From a virus, in the IMG/VR virus record IMGVR_UViG_3300011115_000503, positions 1 through 46,318 of that record: a stretch of DNA of 46,318 nt; one strand, 5' to 3'. Numbering within the stretch: position 1 is the first letter of the stretch; each line of letters begins with the position of its first letter. Below, piece by piece: positions 21,827-30,121 of this stretch. The position numbers and the translations under genes are program-made. Below the pieces are notes generated by a model. It was not told the origin of the DNA. It searched no databases and worked only from the letters and a program-made list of their open reading frames with translations.

Positions 21827-24714
21827 ACATTTCCAATCAAGTTTACGTTACGACCAGAGATTGTTCCTGCCACACCAAATGTCACTGGGTTTTGGAAGTT
21901 GAAACTCTGTCCGGGAGTTGATGCCGAGTAGTTGGAATTCAACTGCGCTGGGCCGTTAATCACAACAGTACCCTGACCATTCGCAGGGGCGGCTGTTGAA
22001 GACACACCAATCAGTGAAAAGCCTTTGGAGGAGTTAATTGCTACAGGATTAGAAGGAGTTACACCTGATACTACTGAAGTTTGATTTGTAAATGCGCAGG
22101 GAGTAATAACACAATACGATAAAAAGTCTGCCGAATTTTTTACCAACAACAGAATGTTTCTACCAGCTAACGCACCAGCGGCAATTCTAAAATATGTTAT
22201 TGCAGGAAGACTTAGTGTTAGTGTGGTTGCGGCAGTAGATGTAGTAACAAACCCAGAATTTGTATATAACATATTGACGGCTGATGTACTGTTCCACACA
22301 AAAGACGCCGCACCACCGTAGTTGTCTATTGCAAATGTTGCCGCATATGTAGAATCTAAAGACCCCGCAGAAACAATATTTGGAGAGTTGGTATTCTGGT
22401 TGGAGCCAGCAATCGCTCTACGAACCGCAAAAAGAGTAGATGCACCAGTTAAGTACCCAGTGTATGTATGACCACATGGGCCTGAGAGCGCTTTCCCACT
22501 GTATATGTAACCACCGTATGAGGTTGTGGTTACTCCAGATATAGTAAAAGTATTTGCTGTAGCGTTTTCAGTAACAAAAACCTGAGAGAAAACAGAGCTT
22601 GCGGCGTTTAACCATGTTACGCTAAAACCACTTCTATTTGCCGCCACACCTACCGTAATCGTTGACGCATTAGAATTAACTTGTGTCGGGCCTGCAAGTA
22701 AAGTTAGCGAGCTATCGTAAACTCTGTAATATGGGCTATTTGAAGCGGCATCTTGGTACACCACTACGAACCGAGCGCTTGTTAACGCCGCCATAGACAA
22801 CCCTGACTCAGCAAAGTTTGGCCCAGTTCCGCTAGGTGTTAACGTAATTGTTGAAAGAATAGAGTACGTACTCGACAAAATAGATATGGTCGGTACGCCT
22901 GCACCAGTAAGGTATGAAATAGCCAATTTTCCATCTGACAAAACAATGATTTTGTAAAACGACATATAGGCCGCTGATGTAGCAGAACCAATATAAAGTG
23001 ACGCAGACTCAATCAGCGTTGTAGTTGAAACCAAAACACCTGTAGCAGAAATAATCGCTAACTTGAGTGGCGCATTGGTAGATCCATCCGACAACTTATA
23101 TAAAACTACCGCCGATCCATCGCTTAATGTTGCGGTGTCCATCCCAGCAAGAGCGTAACTAGAATCAATTGTTGTTTGTGAAACAACAACGCCACCTTGC
23201 GTTTGGTTAAAAGATTGGGTTGACGTAGCCGATGCAAGGAACGAAGCTGACGTAGGTGTTGAAGAAGCCCTAATATACCCACTAACTGGCAACGCACTAG
23301 TTGAACCAAGGGTTGTACTTGCCGAACTAGAGTTAACAACACTGTATGTTGTTGGTGAAATTTTAGCCCAACCCATTTGGTTTGGAGAACTATTAAGCCC
23401 CCCTGAATTAAGAGTGTAGCTAGCTCCAGTTGGGGAACCAATGATATTTACAAAACTGCTTGTTTCAACAACCGCAGGCTGAAAATTCAAATTTATTGGG
23501 AATGACAATACGCCATTAAAATACGTGGAAGACAGTAATGTGTGTGATGAATTATAAAAGGAATAGCTAACACAGTAACTGTTTGTTACGTTTCCTCCAG
23601 ACAAAGAAGAGACATAAACTAAAATATAGTTCCCACTAGACAAAACATACGCCGATGCCCAATAAATATTGGCACCTATTGTTGGGGTTGTATATGCTAC
23701 GGTTGCACTTTTAGAGTTTGCGGCAGTTAGCGTTGTGTAAAGAGCATTAGATCCATTTCCATGGGTTAACAAAATAGTATCGTTTGAGAATACTGTTGCG
23801 TTGCCCCAGCAAGAAGAAGAACCGGGAGAATTAGTGCTCCAGACCGCTGTAGCTACAACTACCGTATTTGTTGCAGAATAAACAGTGTAGGTTATTTGGT
23901 TGGAAACGTTAGTATTAAAAACTACAAAACTTCCATCGCTTCTAACAACGTATTTAAATTGAATTGATGCGCTTTGAAGTGTTCCTACTGTTGTCCAAGC
24001 ATATACCTGTGTCCCTGTTGAGCTATACACCTTGTGTTTAATGTTGGAACCTGATCCATTTATAGCCAAAATCCAAGAGCCGTCTGGTCTACCAACAACA
24101 GTTATCCATGAATCGGCGTTTGAAAGACCGGGGGTTGTGTCTTCTGTTGGCGCAACTGTTACCGCGCCAGCGTTTGTGTATATTGCATAACGTACATATG
24201 TAGAGCTTTGATTAAACCACCCAACAGCAAAACCACCGCCAGCCAAAGCCCCGACTGTAATGGAACCAAACTGACCCTGCGAACTTTCAATAAGAGTTTC
24301 AGCAACAATCACAGTGCCAGCTTCATTGATAATCCTGAAGTACGGCATATTGTTGTTAGCTGTTGAAACTCTAAGAGAAACAATAACAATGTTGCCATTT
24401 GATAATTTTGCCGCGCATCCACTGCCAGATCTTTGCGCATAACCATTTGGTACTGGTGAAGATTGCAATTCTCCAAAAGATACATTCTGCACATACGCGG
24501 CTTGGTCTATAGTGACAGGAAACGTAGCTGTGCTGACAGCGTTTCCCGGCACTGGAGCAATATCACCGGCGTAGTTATAAACCAAATCACCAGCTTGGAA
24601 ACCAGCGGTGCTGTTTACAGCTACGCTTACAGGGGTGAATGGGTTGTTTGGCGCAGAGCCAACAGAAGTAGGTGCGGTTGGTAAACCGCTAAGTCCAAAA
24701 GATCCATTTGCCAT
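21823..24714 (-). CDS. Large tail fibre or receptor-binding protein with repeated beta blades (963 aa)
   Basis: The protein is almost entirely beta-rich, with Ser, Thr, Asn and Gly dominating. Blade-like repeats recur, each with an outer strand such as GGFAVGWFNQSSTYVRYAI, SDGKLAISYLTG or SARFVVVYQDAAS followed by a short turn and a YS-T-G element. That suggests a multi-blade propeller, or two. The N-terminus (FGLSGLPTAPTSV) and the C-terminal VFNFQNP-like part (SFNFQNPVTFGVAGTISG) resemble attachment and tip segments of fibres. No polysaccharide-lyase or hydrolase motif was seen. It is followed by the glycine-rich adhesin. Confidence 0.7.
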   Translation of the reverse strand: MANGSFGLSGLPTAPTSVGSAPNNPFTPVSVAVNSTAGFQAGDLVYNYAGDIAPVPGNAVSTATFPVTIDQAAYVQNVSFGELQSSPVPNGYAQRSGSGCAAKLSNGNIVIVSLRVSTANNNMPYFRIINEAGTVIVAETLIESSQGQFGSITVGALAGGGFAVGWFNQSSTYVRYAIYTNAGAVTVAPTEDTTPGLSNADSWITVVGRPDGSWILAINGSGSNIKHKVYSSTGTQVYAWTTVGTLQSASIQFKYVVRSDGSFVVFNTNVSNQITYTVYSATNTVVVATAVWSTNSPGSSSCWGNATVFSNDTILLTHGNGSNALYTTLTAANSKSATVAYTTPTIGANIYWASAYVLSSGNYILVYVSSLSGGNVTNSYCVSYSFYNSSHTLLSSTYFNGVLSFPINLNFQPAVVETSSFVNIIGSPTGASYTLNSGGLNSSPNQMGWAKISPTTYSVVNSSSASTTLGSTSALPVSGYIRASSTPTSASFLASATSTQSFNQTQGGVVVSQTTIDSSYALAGMDTATLSDGSAVVLYKLSDGSTNAPLKLAIISATGVLVSTTTLIESASLYIGSATSAAYMSFYKIIVLSDGKLAISYLTGAGVPTISILSSTYSILSTITLTPSGTGPNFAESGLSMAALTSARFVVVYQDAASNSPYYRVYDSSLTLLAGPTQVNSNASTITVGVAANRSGFSVTWLNAASSVFSQVFVTENATANTFTISGVTTTSYGGYIYSGKALSGPCGHTYTGYLTGASTLFAVRRAIAGSNQNTNSPNIVSAGSLDSTYAATFAIDNYGGAASFVWNSTSAVNMLYTNSGFVTTSTAATTLTLSLPAITYFRIAAGALAGRNILLLVKNSADFLSYCVITPCAFTNQTSVVSGVTPSNPVAINSSKGFSLIGVSSTAAPANGQGTVVINGPAQLNSNYSASTPGQSFNFQNPVTFGVAGTISGRNVNLIGNV

Positions 24715-24715
24715 T

Positions 24716-25153
24716 TTAGTAGTCTCCGCCCATTGCAGTCACAACAAAAGATTCAGCGTTGGCTGTGGACACACGCAGGGTGCATCCGGGGCCAATCATG
24801 ATAGGGAACAGTGTCTGGTATGTCACAGCTTGAAGCACATTTGAATAAGCCATCACCGTGGTAGAAGGTGTAGCCGCAGTCACAGGCACCTCTTCGTACA
24901 AGAACGTGTTTGCCGCAGTGTTAGCCGTTGCGTCATTGCTTACAAAGATGCGAACCATACCCGCTGTGGTTGTACCAGTGGCTTGAACGACAATGCGCTC
25001 GATGCGTGAACCGCCGGGGTTTGTTGCGTCCACAAAAGCAGGCGCAGTCCACAAAATGGTCATTGTTCCTGTTCCGTCACGGTTTGTGTTTGCCGTGCTG
25101 ATCGCAACCGATGCTTGTCGGGCGTTCTTTGTATATTGTGCACTTGTTGCCAT
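24716..25153 (-). CDS. Small virion structural protein, beta-sandwich type (145 aa)
   Basis: The sequence is beta-rich, with RIERIVVQATGTTTAGMVRI, FVSNDAT, and a C-terminal TLRVSTANAESFVVTAMGGDY. This strand pattern is common in jelly-roll decoration or fibre-associated proteins. There are no charged clusters or membrane segments. It is 1 nt from the 963-aa fibre start and directly follows the 504-aa fibre, so it likely belongs to the tail fibre apparatus. Confidence 0.6.
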   Translation of the reverse strand: MATSAQYTKNARQASVAISTANTNRDGTGTMTILWTAPAFVDATNPGGSRIERIVVQATGTTTAGMVRIFVSNDATANTAANTFLYEEVPVTAATPSTTVMAYSNVLQAVTYQTLFPIMIGPGCTLRVSTANAESFVVTAMGGDY

Positions 25154-26668
25154 TTAACTGACTCCTGCGTTGATAAGTAAAAAAGAGGGTGCTCCACCGG
25201 CATCTATCCATGTTGGAGCGCCTGATGTGCCGTTTGAACTGAGAACCTTGCCAGCAACGCCAAAGTTGCCGTTAAAGGCCACCGAGCCGTTAGGGCTGAT
25301 TGTCATTGAGTCCGCTGAATTGTCGTTGGTAACAAGGCGCAAACTGTGCGCTGTTTTTGTGCCAACAACAATGTCTGAATCAGTTGAGAACAAATAAACT
25401 GTGTTTGCCGCTTGGAACGGGCCAACTCCACTGTACGTGGAACTGTTCATACCAAAGTCACCGTAGTACGTTGTTGCAGTACCTAGGTCGTTTGAAACAA
25501 TGTAGTCCACTGACGCAGTGCTACCGTTGCTGGTATTCTGCAAAATCTTCTGTGCATAGCTGTTAACAGAAGTCTGACTTGACTCAAAAATGTTTGCGTC
25601 GGTGTATCCCAGAGTTCCGTAGCTGTATGCACCAGTACTTGAGGAGGAGGCTATTGAGCCAGTTGCAACATGGGTTGCACCATTTACCGATGTAGTCGCC
25701 GTAACCGATGTTCCAGCCGTGACTGCTGTTCCTGCGGCAACCGTTGTGCCTGCACTAACACCTGTTGTTGCCGCTACTGTTGTTGTTGATGAAACACTAT
25801 TTCCAGACACTGCACCAGTTGCAGTGATGTTTGTCGTTCCAACTGTGTTTGTGCTTGAATTGAACGTCAGATTTGAACTGAACGTTGTTGTGCTAACACC
25901 GCTTTGGAATGGAATCTGATACTGAGCACCACCAGCAACGTTTGTTGTCGTTGTAGCGGCAGGAGCGGCTACCCAATCTAATACAGATCCAGTCCATCCC
26001 AACACCGTACCAGCAGTCACAGGAGCGGCAACAAACGTGGTGTTGCTCGAACTTGATTGATAGGCAACCCTGTTTGCAGAACCACCAGCAAGATTAGTTG
26101 CTGTAGTTGCTGTTGTCGCAGTGGTCGCCGCGCCAGCAGTAGTTGCAAAGCCTGCTACAGCGGCTGTACCTACCGATAAACTGCTTTGACTTACAAACTG
26201 AGGAATTGTTCCCGTGGACGTCAATACTGTATCAACCGTTCCAATTGGAAGCGATGTAGGCGTAGATCCGTTTGAGTAAACGATTGAACCTACCGCACCA
26301 ATAGATGCGTAAGCTGGTGCTGAACCTGTTGAGTAAACAATAGAACCCGCCGTACCTGTCGCGGAGTACGCAGGTAGCGTACCGTTTGAGTACAGTAAAG
26401 CACTAGCACCAGCAATAGGCAGATACGCTGTGACGCCAGTTGCACTCTGATAAACGACTGAACCCGTAGACCCGCCGGGCAAATTACCAGTCGCAACCGA
26501 ACCATCAGCCAAAACGCTGACAACACCTGTATTTGAATTCTTGTAATACAGCTTACCGTTATAAGCGTTTACAGCAAGTTCGCCGAAGGCTAGATTACCC
26601 GCCGATGGCACATTACCATTGGTCGTACTGTAGTAAAGCTGAATTGGTGTAAAGCCTGAAGCCGCCAT
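25154..26668 (-). CDS. Tail fibre protein with repeat shaft (504 aa)
   Basis: The N-terminus (FTPIQLYYSTTNGNVPSAGN, then LAFGELAVNAYNGKLYYKN) is a pattern shared by many phage fibre proteins. The shaft has repeated units with SVVYQSATGV, GSIVYSTGSAPAY and GSIVYSNGSTP, then a Thr/Ala/Val low-complexity part (TTAGAATTATTATTATN). The C-terminus resembles a fibre-tip domain (LRLVTNDNSADSMTISPNG). No chaperone domain with a self-cleavage motif is visible. It is one of several fibres in this window. Confidence 0.7.
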   Translation of the reverse strand: MAASGFTPIQLYYSTTNGNVPSAGNLAFGELAVNAYNGKLYYKNSNTGVVSVLADGSVATGNLPGGSTGSVVYQSATGVTAYLPIAGASALLYSNGTLPAYSATGTAGSIVYSTGSAPAYASIGAVGSIVYSNGSTPTSLPIGTVDTVLTSTGTIPQFVSQSSLSVGTAAVAGFATTAGAATTATTATTATNLAGGSANRVAYQSSSSNTTFVAAPVTAGTVLGWTGSVLDWVAAPAATTTTNVAGGAQYQIPFQSGVSTTTFSSNLTFNSSTNTVGTTNITATGAVSGNSVSSTTTVAATTGVSAGTTVAAGTAVTAGTSVTATTSVNGATHVATGSIASSSSTGAYSYGTLGYTDANIFESSQTSVNSYAQKILQNTSNGSTASVDYIVSNDLGTATTYYGDFGMNSSTYSGVGPFQAANTVYLFSTDSDIVVGTKTAHSLRLVTNDNSADSMTISPNGSVAFNGNFGVAGKVLSSNGTSGAPTWIDAGGAPSFLLINAGVS

Positions 26669-26691
26669 ATCGTTCCTTAATCAACTCCAAG

Positions 26692-26967
26692 TCAAGGTTC
26701 TATGACATATCCGCCATACGGAATGTCGCCACCACTGAGGTTGTCCAATGATACATCAGGACGAGGATATTGCAATGTAATTCTCTCCGTTTTACGAGCA
26801 GGTAAACGGTACGGATCTTTGTTGTCAGCGCACCCTTGTTGGCACACTTTTAGACCGGGGAAGTTCGGATCAGGCATAGCCTCAATAATGGCGCGTTTCA
26901 TCTTGCACCGATCACAAATGAAGATCCCAATCGATGCATTGCCTTCAGTGTTTAAAAAGCGTGGCAT
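26692..26967 (-). CDS. Zinc-ribbon-like small phage protein (91 aa)
   Basis: Four cysteines (C18, C21, C42, C46) in CDRC ... CQQGC flank DPNFPGLKV, a clear metal-binding ribbon. The second half, PYRLPARKTERITLQYPRP, is characteristic of a conserved phage protein of unknown function that lies in structural regions. There is no HTH or membrane part. It lies 3 nt after the connector gene, so it may be a small structural or assembly factor. Confidence 0.65.
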   Translation of the reverse strand: MPRFLNTEGNASIGIFICDRCKMKRAIIEAMPDPNFPGLKVCQQGCADNKDPYRLPARKTERITLQYPRPDVSLDNLSGGDIPYGGYVIEP

Positions 26968-26970
26968 GAC

Positions 26971-28044
26971 TTACCTTGTGTATACACCGATATTTGGTGC
27001 AAAGTAGATCGGTGACTTATCACGCTCTTCCTGCTCCGCCATGATGAAGTACTTCTCAGCTTGACCTTCAAGATACTGAACACGCGCTAGATCAACGTTT
27101 GGCAACTCCAAGCTCATCTGGTGAGCCAGCATGCTCTGAATCGCCAACATCCAGCGATCAGGGATAGCCAATTGACCGTTCAACGCACCAACGTCCTGAA
27201 TTTGGGCTGAGTACCACACGGTCATTTGATAGAACGCGCTCTGGGGGGTAGGCCATAAAGTGATCGTAGCCTGAGGAATTGTGCGATTCAACCAGAACTG
27301 AAATGGCTGGTTTGCAGTGAAATTCTTGTTCGGGAGGTTGGTGTAGTCGTCACGATTCAAACGAGCCATCGTGATTTCAGTGGAGTTAACTCCAAGATAC
27401 CACTCACGCAAAGCCAAAGTTGTACCACCAGAGGCGACGATACGGTAGTACTGGGTCTGTGCGCCGGGGTCTATGTCCTGCCAGATCCACTGTCCATCCG
27501 TCACCGCTACGCTCGTACCAGTGTACAAAGTCTTCCATGTAACGTTGTCAGAAGACGCTTGGAACGTGTAATTCCACGTCGCGCTACCGCCACCAGCCAC
27601 ATAGGGCATGATGCCAATAGAACCGATGTACTGCGCTTGGTTAGCACCGTAGTTGACTACGATGTTTCCGTTTGCGGAAGTCTGTTGGCAATACGTTGCT
27701 GTATTTTGATCTGCGACATTAGACGCTGTACCACCTGCTGAGGACGTGTACGTACCCGTAGGTTGCGTCATCCAGCGGTATAGAGCGTTTAAAACATCAT
27801 TCCCACCCACAGGTAGCAAGTACTCGTATTGATTCGGCTGAAGCCCGTATACCTGCTTCTTGATGGCGAAATACTGGATACCTTGGTTGATGAGGTTGCT
27901 CAGAACGAAAAACAACGACTGTTTTGCGCTCAACACCTGCTCAGAGGTCAATTCCTCAGCCAGCTTACCGCACCGACGTGCTCCGTTGTCAATCAGGTTT
28001 TGAACCGTGATGACTGTTTGACCGACTGTGCCGCTGTATGCCAT
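26971..28044 (-). CDS. Head-tail connector / tail accessory protein with carbohydrate-binding-like insertion (357 aa)
   Basis: The first about 90 residues match P22 gp4/T7 gp11-type accessory proteins (helices with QSLFFVLSNLINQGIQYFAI, then YEYLLPVGGNDVLNALYRWM). The last about 130 residues return to that fold (MARLNRDDYTNLPNKNF, PDRWMLAIQSMLAHQMSLEL). Between them (residues about 95-220) lies a beta domain with the features of a discoidin/F5-8C module: VADQNTATYCQQ, IGSIGIMPYV, TFQASSDNVTWKTLYTG, YYRIVASGG. These modules usually bind sugars. The connector would join portal and tail, and the insert would point outwards. Confidence 0.72.
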   Translation of the reverse strand: MAYSGTVGQTVITVQNLIDNGARRCGKLAEELTSEQVLSAKQSLFFVLSNLINQGIQYFAIKKQVYGLQPNQYEYLLPVGGNDVLNALYRWMTQPTGTYTSSAGGTASNVADQNTATYCQQTSANGNIVVNYGANQAQYIGSIGIMPYVAGGGSATWNYTFQASSDNVTWKTLYTGTSVAVTDGQWIWQDIDPGAQTQYYRIVASGGTTLALREWYLGVNSTEITMARLNRDDYTNLPNKNFTANQPFQFWLNRTIPQATITLWPTPQSAFYQMTVWYSAQIQDVGALNGQLAIPDRWMLAIQSMLAHQMSLELPNVDLARVQYLEGQAEKYFIMAEQEERDKSPIYFAPNIGVYTR

Positions 28045-28053
28045 GTTATTTCC

Positions 28054-28443
28054 TTACCAACCGGGGCAATTCCACCGTTGCATTGAAGCTCGCGCTCTAC
28101 TGCCTTTTTCGCTTTTTTCAGCGACTGGCTCCATTCTCGCGCAGAAAGAGTCTCTACGCGCTCCTCCTTGCGGTTGTGGAGATTTTAAATTTGATCCTGT
28201 CTCGCGGTTGTACTTAGCACGACCTTTAGCGGTCAAACCAGCACCTTGATCAGCAGGAAGCTTTTCACCACGACCAATAGCGAGGCTAACCCCACCTTTT
28301 TTCATTTTGGCTGTTCTGGCGGATTGCTTGAAGGCTTCAGACGTTGGCGCACCTTTGCTACCAACTCGGCGCATTTTTTCACCAGAGCCTTCAGCGATTC
28401 TTTCACGTTTTGCATGAATGTTTGCATATAGACCTTGTTTCAT
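28054..28443 (-). CDS. Basic glycine-rich phage protein, DUF6321-like C-terminus (129 aa)
   Basis: The N-terminus is basic (MKQGLYANIHAKRERIAEGS), then ARTAKMKKGGVSLAIG, and the C-terminal half holds GLTAKGRAKYNRETGSNLKS followed by SFCARM. That block is a conserved phage motif of unknown function that I associate with the DUF6321 family, from memory. It ends RWNCPGW. It is likely a small virion-associated protein; its high positive charge would suit DNA or capsid-interior contact. It lies between the connector and the 167-aa basic protein. Confidence 0.62.
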   Translation of the reverse strand: MKQGLYANIHAKRERIAEGSGEKMRRVGSKGAPTSEAFKQSARTAKMKKGGVSLAIGRGEKLPADQGAGLTAKGRAKYNRETGSNLKSPQPQGGARRDSFCARMEPVAEKSEKGSRARASMQRWNCPGW

Positions 28444-28446
28444 GAT

Positions 28447-28950
28447 TTACCAGCAAGTACTGCCACCAGATTTGAATGGAGCGGGTTTGCCCTTGCCGAT
28501 CTTTTCAGACCACTCTTTGCGATAGCCTTCAGCCTGAGGTGCTCTTGACATCTTGGCTTTGCTTTTCAAAGACTCAGACATCTCACGACGTCCCCATCGA
28601 CCTTCAACATTTTTTGCTGTCTCAGTGTCACCAGCTTGTTTAGCTCTATACGACATAGCGCTAGCCGCCGCATTCTTTTTCCGCATGTCTTTCTGTTTGT
28701 TCAGAACAGAAGGTTTGATACGATATTCCTGCTCTGGCTCATCTTCATCTTTCAACTGACCAGTAGCACGTTTGTAATCCCAGTCGCTGTCATAGTCATA
28801 TGGACTCATAGAACCACCAGTCGCCTTCTTCGCCGCACGTTTGGTACTGTAAGCAATCGCCACGGCTTGCTTTTGAGGCTTACCTGCGGCGATCTCAGCC
28901 TTAATGTTCGACTTGAATGCCTTGTCAGATTTTGATTTGATGAGTGGCAT
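28447..28950 (-). CDS. Basic phage protein with GG motifs (167 aa)
   Basis: I chose ATG 28950 (MPLIKSKSDKAFKSNIKAEI) because the upstream gene ends at 28953. The longer frame would overlap that gene in an unrelated cysteine-rich stretch. The N-terminus, continuing AAGKPQKQAVAIAYSTKRAAKK, is a known short conserved phage block (DUF6496-like). The middle is acidic-basic mixed (PYDYDSDWDYKRATGQLKDE). The protein ends KSGGSTCW. Two double-glycine motifs (TGGSM, SGGST) match those in neighbouring proteins. Its function is unknown. Confidence 0.62.
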   Translation of the reverse strand: MPLIKSKSDKAFKSNIKAEIAAGKPQKQAVAIAYSTKRAAKKATGGSMSPYDYDSDWDYKRATGQLKDEDEPEQEYRIKPSVLNKQKDMRKKNAAASAMSYRAKQAGDTETAKNVEGRWGRREMSESLKSKAKMSRAPQAEGYRKEWSEKIGKGKPAPFKSGGSTCW

Positions 28951-28952
28951 GA

Positions 28953-29540
28953 TTAAGCTACCTGCTGAATAGTTGCAACCACAGATTGTGTCGATGGGAT
29001 TGCAGGGACTGTTTGTGCGGCGTAGAACGGCACAGTCACATTTGTTGAAGTTGGCAACCAAACGATTTCAACATACTGACCAGCGCTTAATGTCAAAAAG
29101 TAATTCCAACCAATGATTGAGTGAAAAGGATCAGAGGGGGTTTTACGTGCAGGCATACCTATCTTGCCAGCAGAACCACCTACGTCTGTACCATTGATTC
29201 GTAGCCAAATATAAACGTCTTGAGGGGCTACATCTGTGTTTTGCACTTGTACACTGAACTGCAAATTGTATGTGCCAGCAACAGGAACTGTCAGCCGACT
29301 AGCGCTTGCCAAAGTTACACCACCAGCATAATCAGTGGTGTTAAATGTAAATGCTGTACCAACGGTAATTGAGCCAGTTTGTGTCGAGGCGCTCGAATAA
29401 GCGCCAGCATTGCCACGAGTAAACGCGCTCAATGTAGACAGCGTCGATTTAACATTTCCACCTGACTGAACCAGAGGAACAACCTCTGCACCCGTCAGGG
29501 TTGCCGCCGACGGCATTGCCGATATTTTTTGGTCAGCCAT
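28953..29540 (-). CDS. Jelly-roll (C1q/TNF-like) virion protein (195 aa)
   Basis: The ATG at 29540 has GGAG 8 nt upstream; a TTG further upstream is less likely. The N-terminus (MADQKISAMPSAATLTGAEV) is a common lead-in of phage structural proteins. Residues about 60-195 form a beta-sandwich with YNLQFSVQVQNTDVAPQDVY, then IWLRINGTDVGGSAG and a late GQYVEIVWLPTSTN. This is the strand order of C1q/TNF-type trimeric heads. It is likely a decoration or fibre-head protein. The upstream 76-aa gene stop is 2 nt before this ATG. Confidence 0.65.
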   Translation of the reverse strand: MADQKISAMPSAATLTGAEVVPLVQSGGNVKSTLSTLSAFTRGNAGAYSSASTQTGSITVGTAFTFNTTDYAGGVTLASASRLTVPVAGTYNLQFSVQVQNTDVAPQDVYIWLRINGTDVGGSAGKIGMPARKTPSDPFHSIIGWNYFLTLSAGQYVEIVWLPTSTNVTVPFYAAQTVPAIPSTQSVVATIQQVA

Positions 29541-29542
29541 TA

Positions 29543-29773
29543 TCAAGACTCCAATACAATTTTAAAGCTATCTTCTTGCAAGACATACCCAGTTGATTCC
29601 ATCAGGATATAAGACTTAGCACCAATTGCAACGCCATATCTGTCCACAACACCATCGTTTCCAACATCGTCACCGGGGGTCGCGCCAATAACATTTGCCG
29701 CACTAACGTCTAAAGCAAAACCATCACTGGTTTGTGCTTGATTAGCTACACCCGTGTAACCAACGTAGGGCAT
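29543..29773 (-). CDS. Small virion protein (76 aa), unknown
   Basis: The sequence is Gly/Val/Asp-rich (MPYVGYTGVANQAQTSDGFA, then GATPGDDVGNDGVVD). It has short beta strands (YGVAIGAKSYILMES, YVLQEDSFKIVLES) and no membrane helix. It sits 1 nt after the 100-aa gene's stop and directly before the jelly-roll protein. It may be a minor head or decoration protein, but no family was recognised. Confidence 0.6.
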   Translation of the reverse strand: MPYVGYTGVANQAQTSDGFALDVSAANVIGATPGDDVGNDGVVDRYGVAIGAKSYILMESTGYVLQEDSFKIVLES

Positions 29774-29774
29774 A

Positions 29775-30077
29775 TCAAATACCTGCTTGGATTAGATTCA
29801 TTGTTGCCGTACCAGCACCAGAGTTCATCAGAACCTTGATACCAGTCACAGGAAACGCATAGTTACCATCTTGATTGTCAGTCTTACTAGCAATCGTGGG
29901 ATGGCTAAACCAATTTGTAAAACCTACAGCAGGGTCATCAAAAGTGTGCTGAACGGTATAGTTGACCGTACCAGTCACAACAACACCAAAACCCACATTG
30001 AAGGGGCTGATGTTTGTATTCATCACCAAAGAAGAACTAGATCCAGTTCCTGTCTTTGAAACGGTTTGCACTTTCAT
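29775..30077 (-). CDS. Small beta-rich virion protein (100 aa)
   Basis: The ATG at 30077 is preceded by GGAG at 7-nt spacing, so I prefer it to an upstream TTG. The protein has many beta strands (KVQTVSKTGTGSSSSLVMN, GFGVVVTGTVNYTVQHTF, TGIKVLMNSGAGTATMNLI). The pattern is found in short phage head or neck proteins. A terminator lies just upstream (30091-30116), so it is the first gene after a transcription boundary within the late cluster. Confidence 0.6.
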   Translation of the reverse strand: MKVQTVSKTGTGSSSSLVMNTNISPFNVGFGVVVTGTVNYTVQHTFDDPAVGFTNWFSHPTIASKTDNQDGNYAFPVTGIKVLMNSGAGTATMNLIQAGI

Positions 30078-30090
30078 GCTTTTCTCCAAT

Positions 30091-30116
30091 TAAAAAGTGG
30101 GAGCCGAAGCCCCCAC
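30091..30116 (-). terminator. Intrinsic terminator after the GG-rich 443-aa gene
   Basis: On the minus strand GUGGGGGC-UUCG-GCUCCCAC forms an 8-bp stem with a UUCG tetraloop (30097-30116), followed by five U (30092-30096). It would reduce late transcription past the capsid block. Confidence 0.85.
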
Positions 30117-30121
30117 CTTAC

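Noticed and set aside
28447-29061. Longer N-terminus for the 167-aa protein
   Set aside because: It would overlap the jelly-roll gene by over 100 nt; the extension is cysteine-rich and unlike the rest, and the ATG at 28950 fits the gene spacing.
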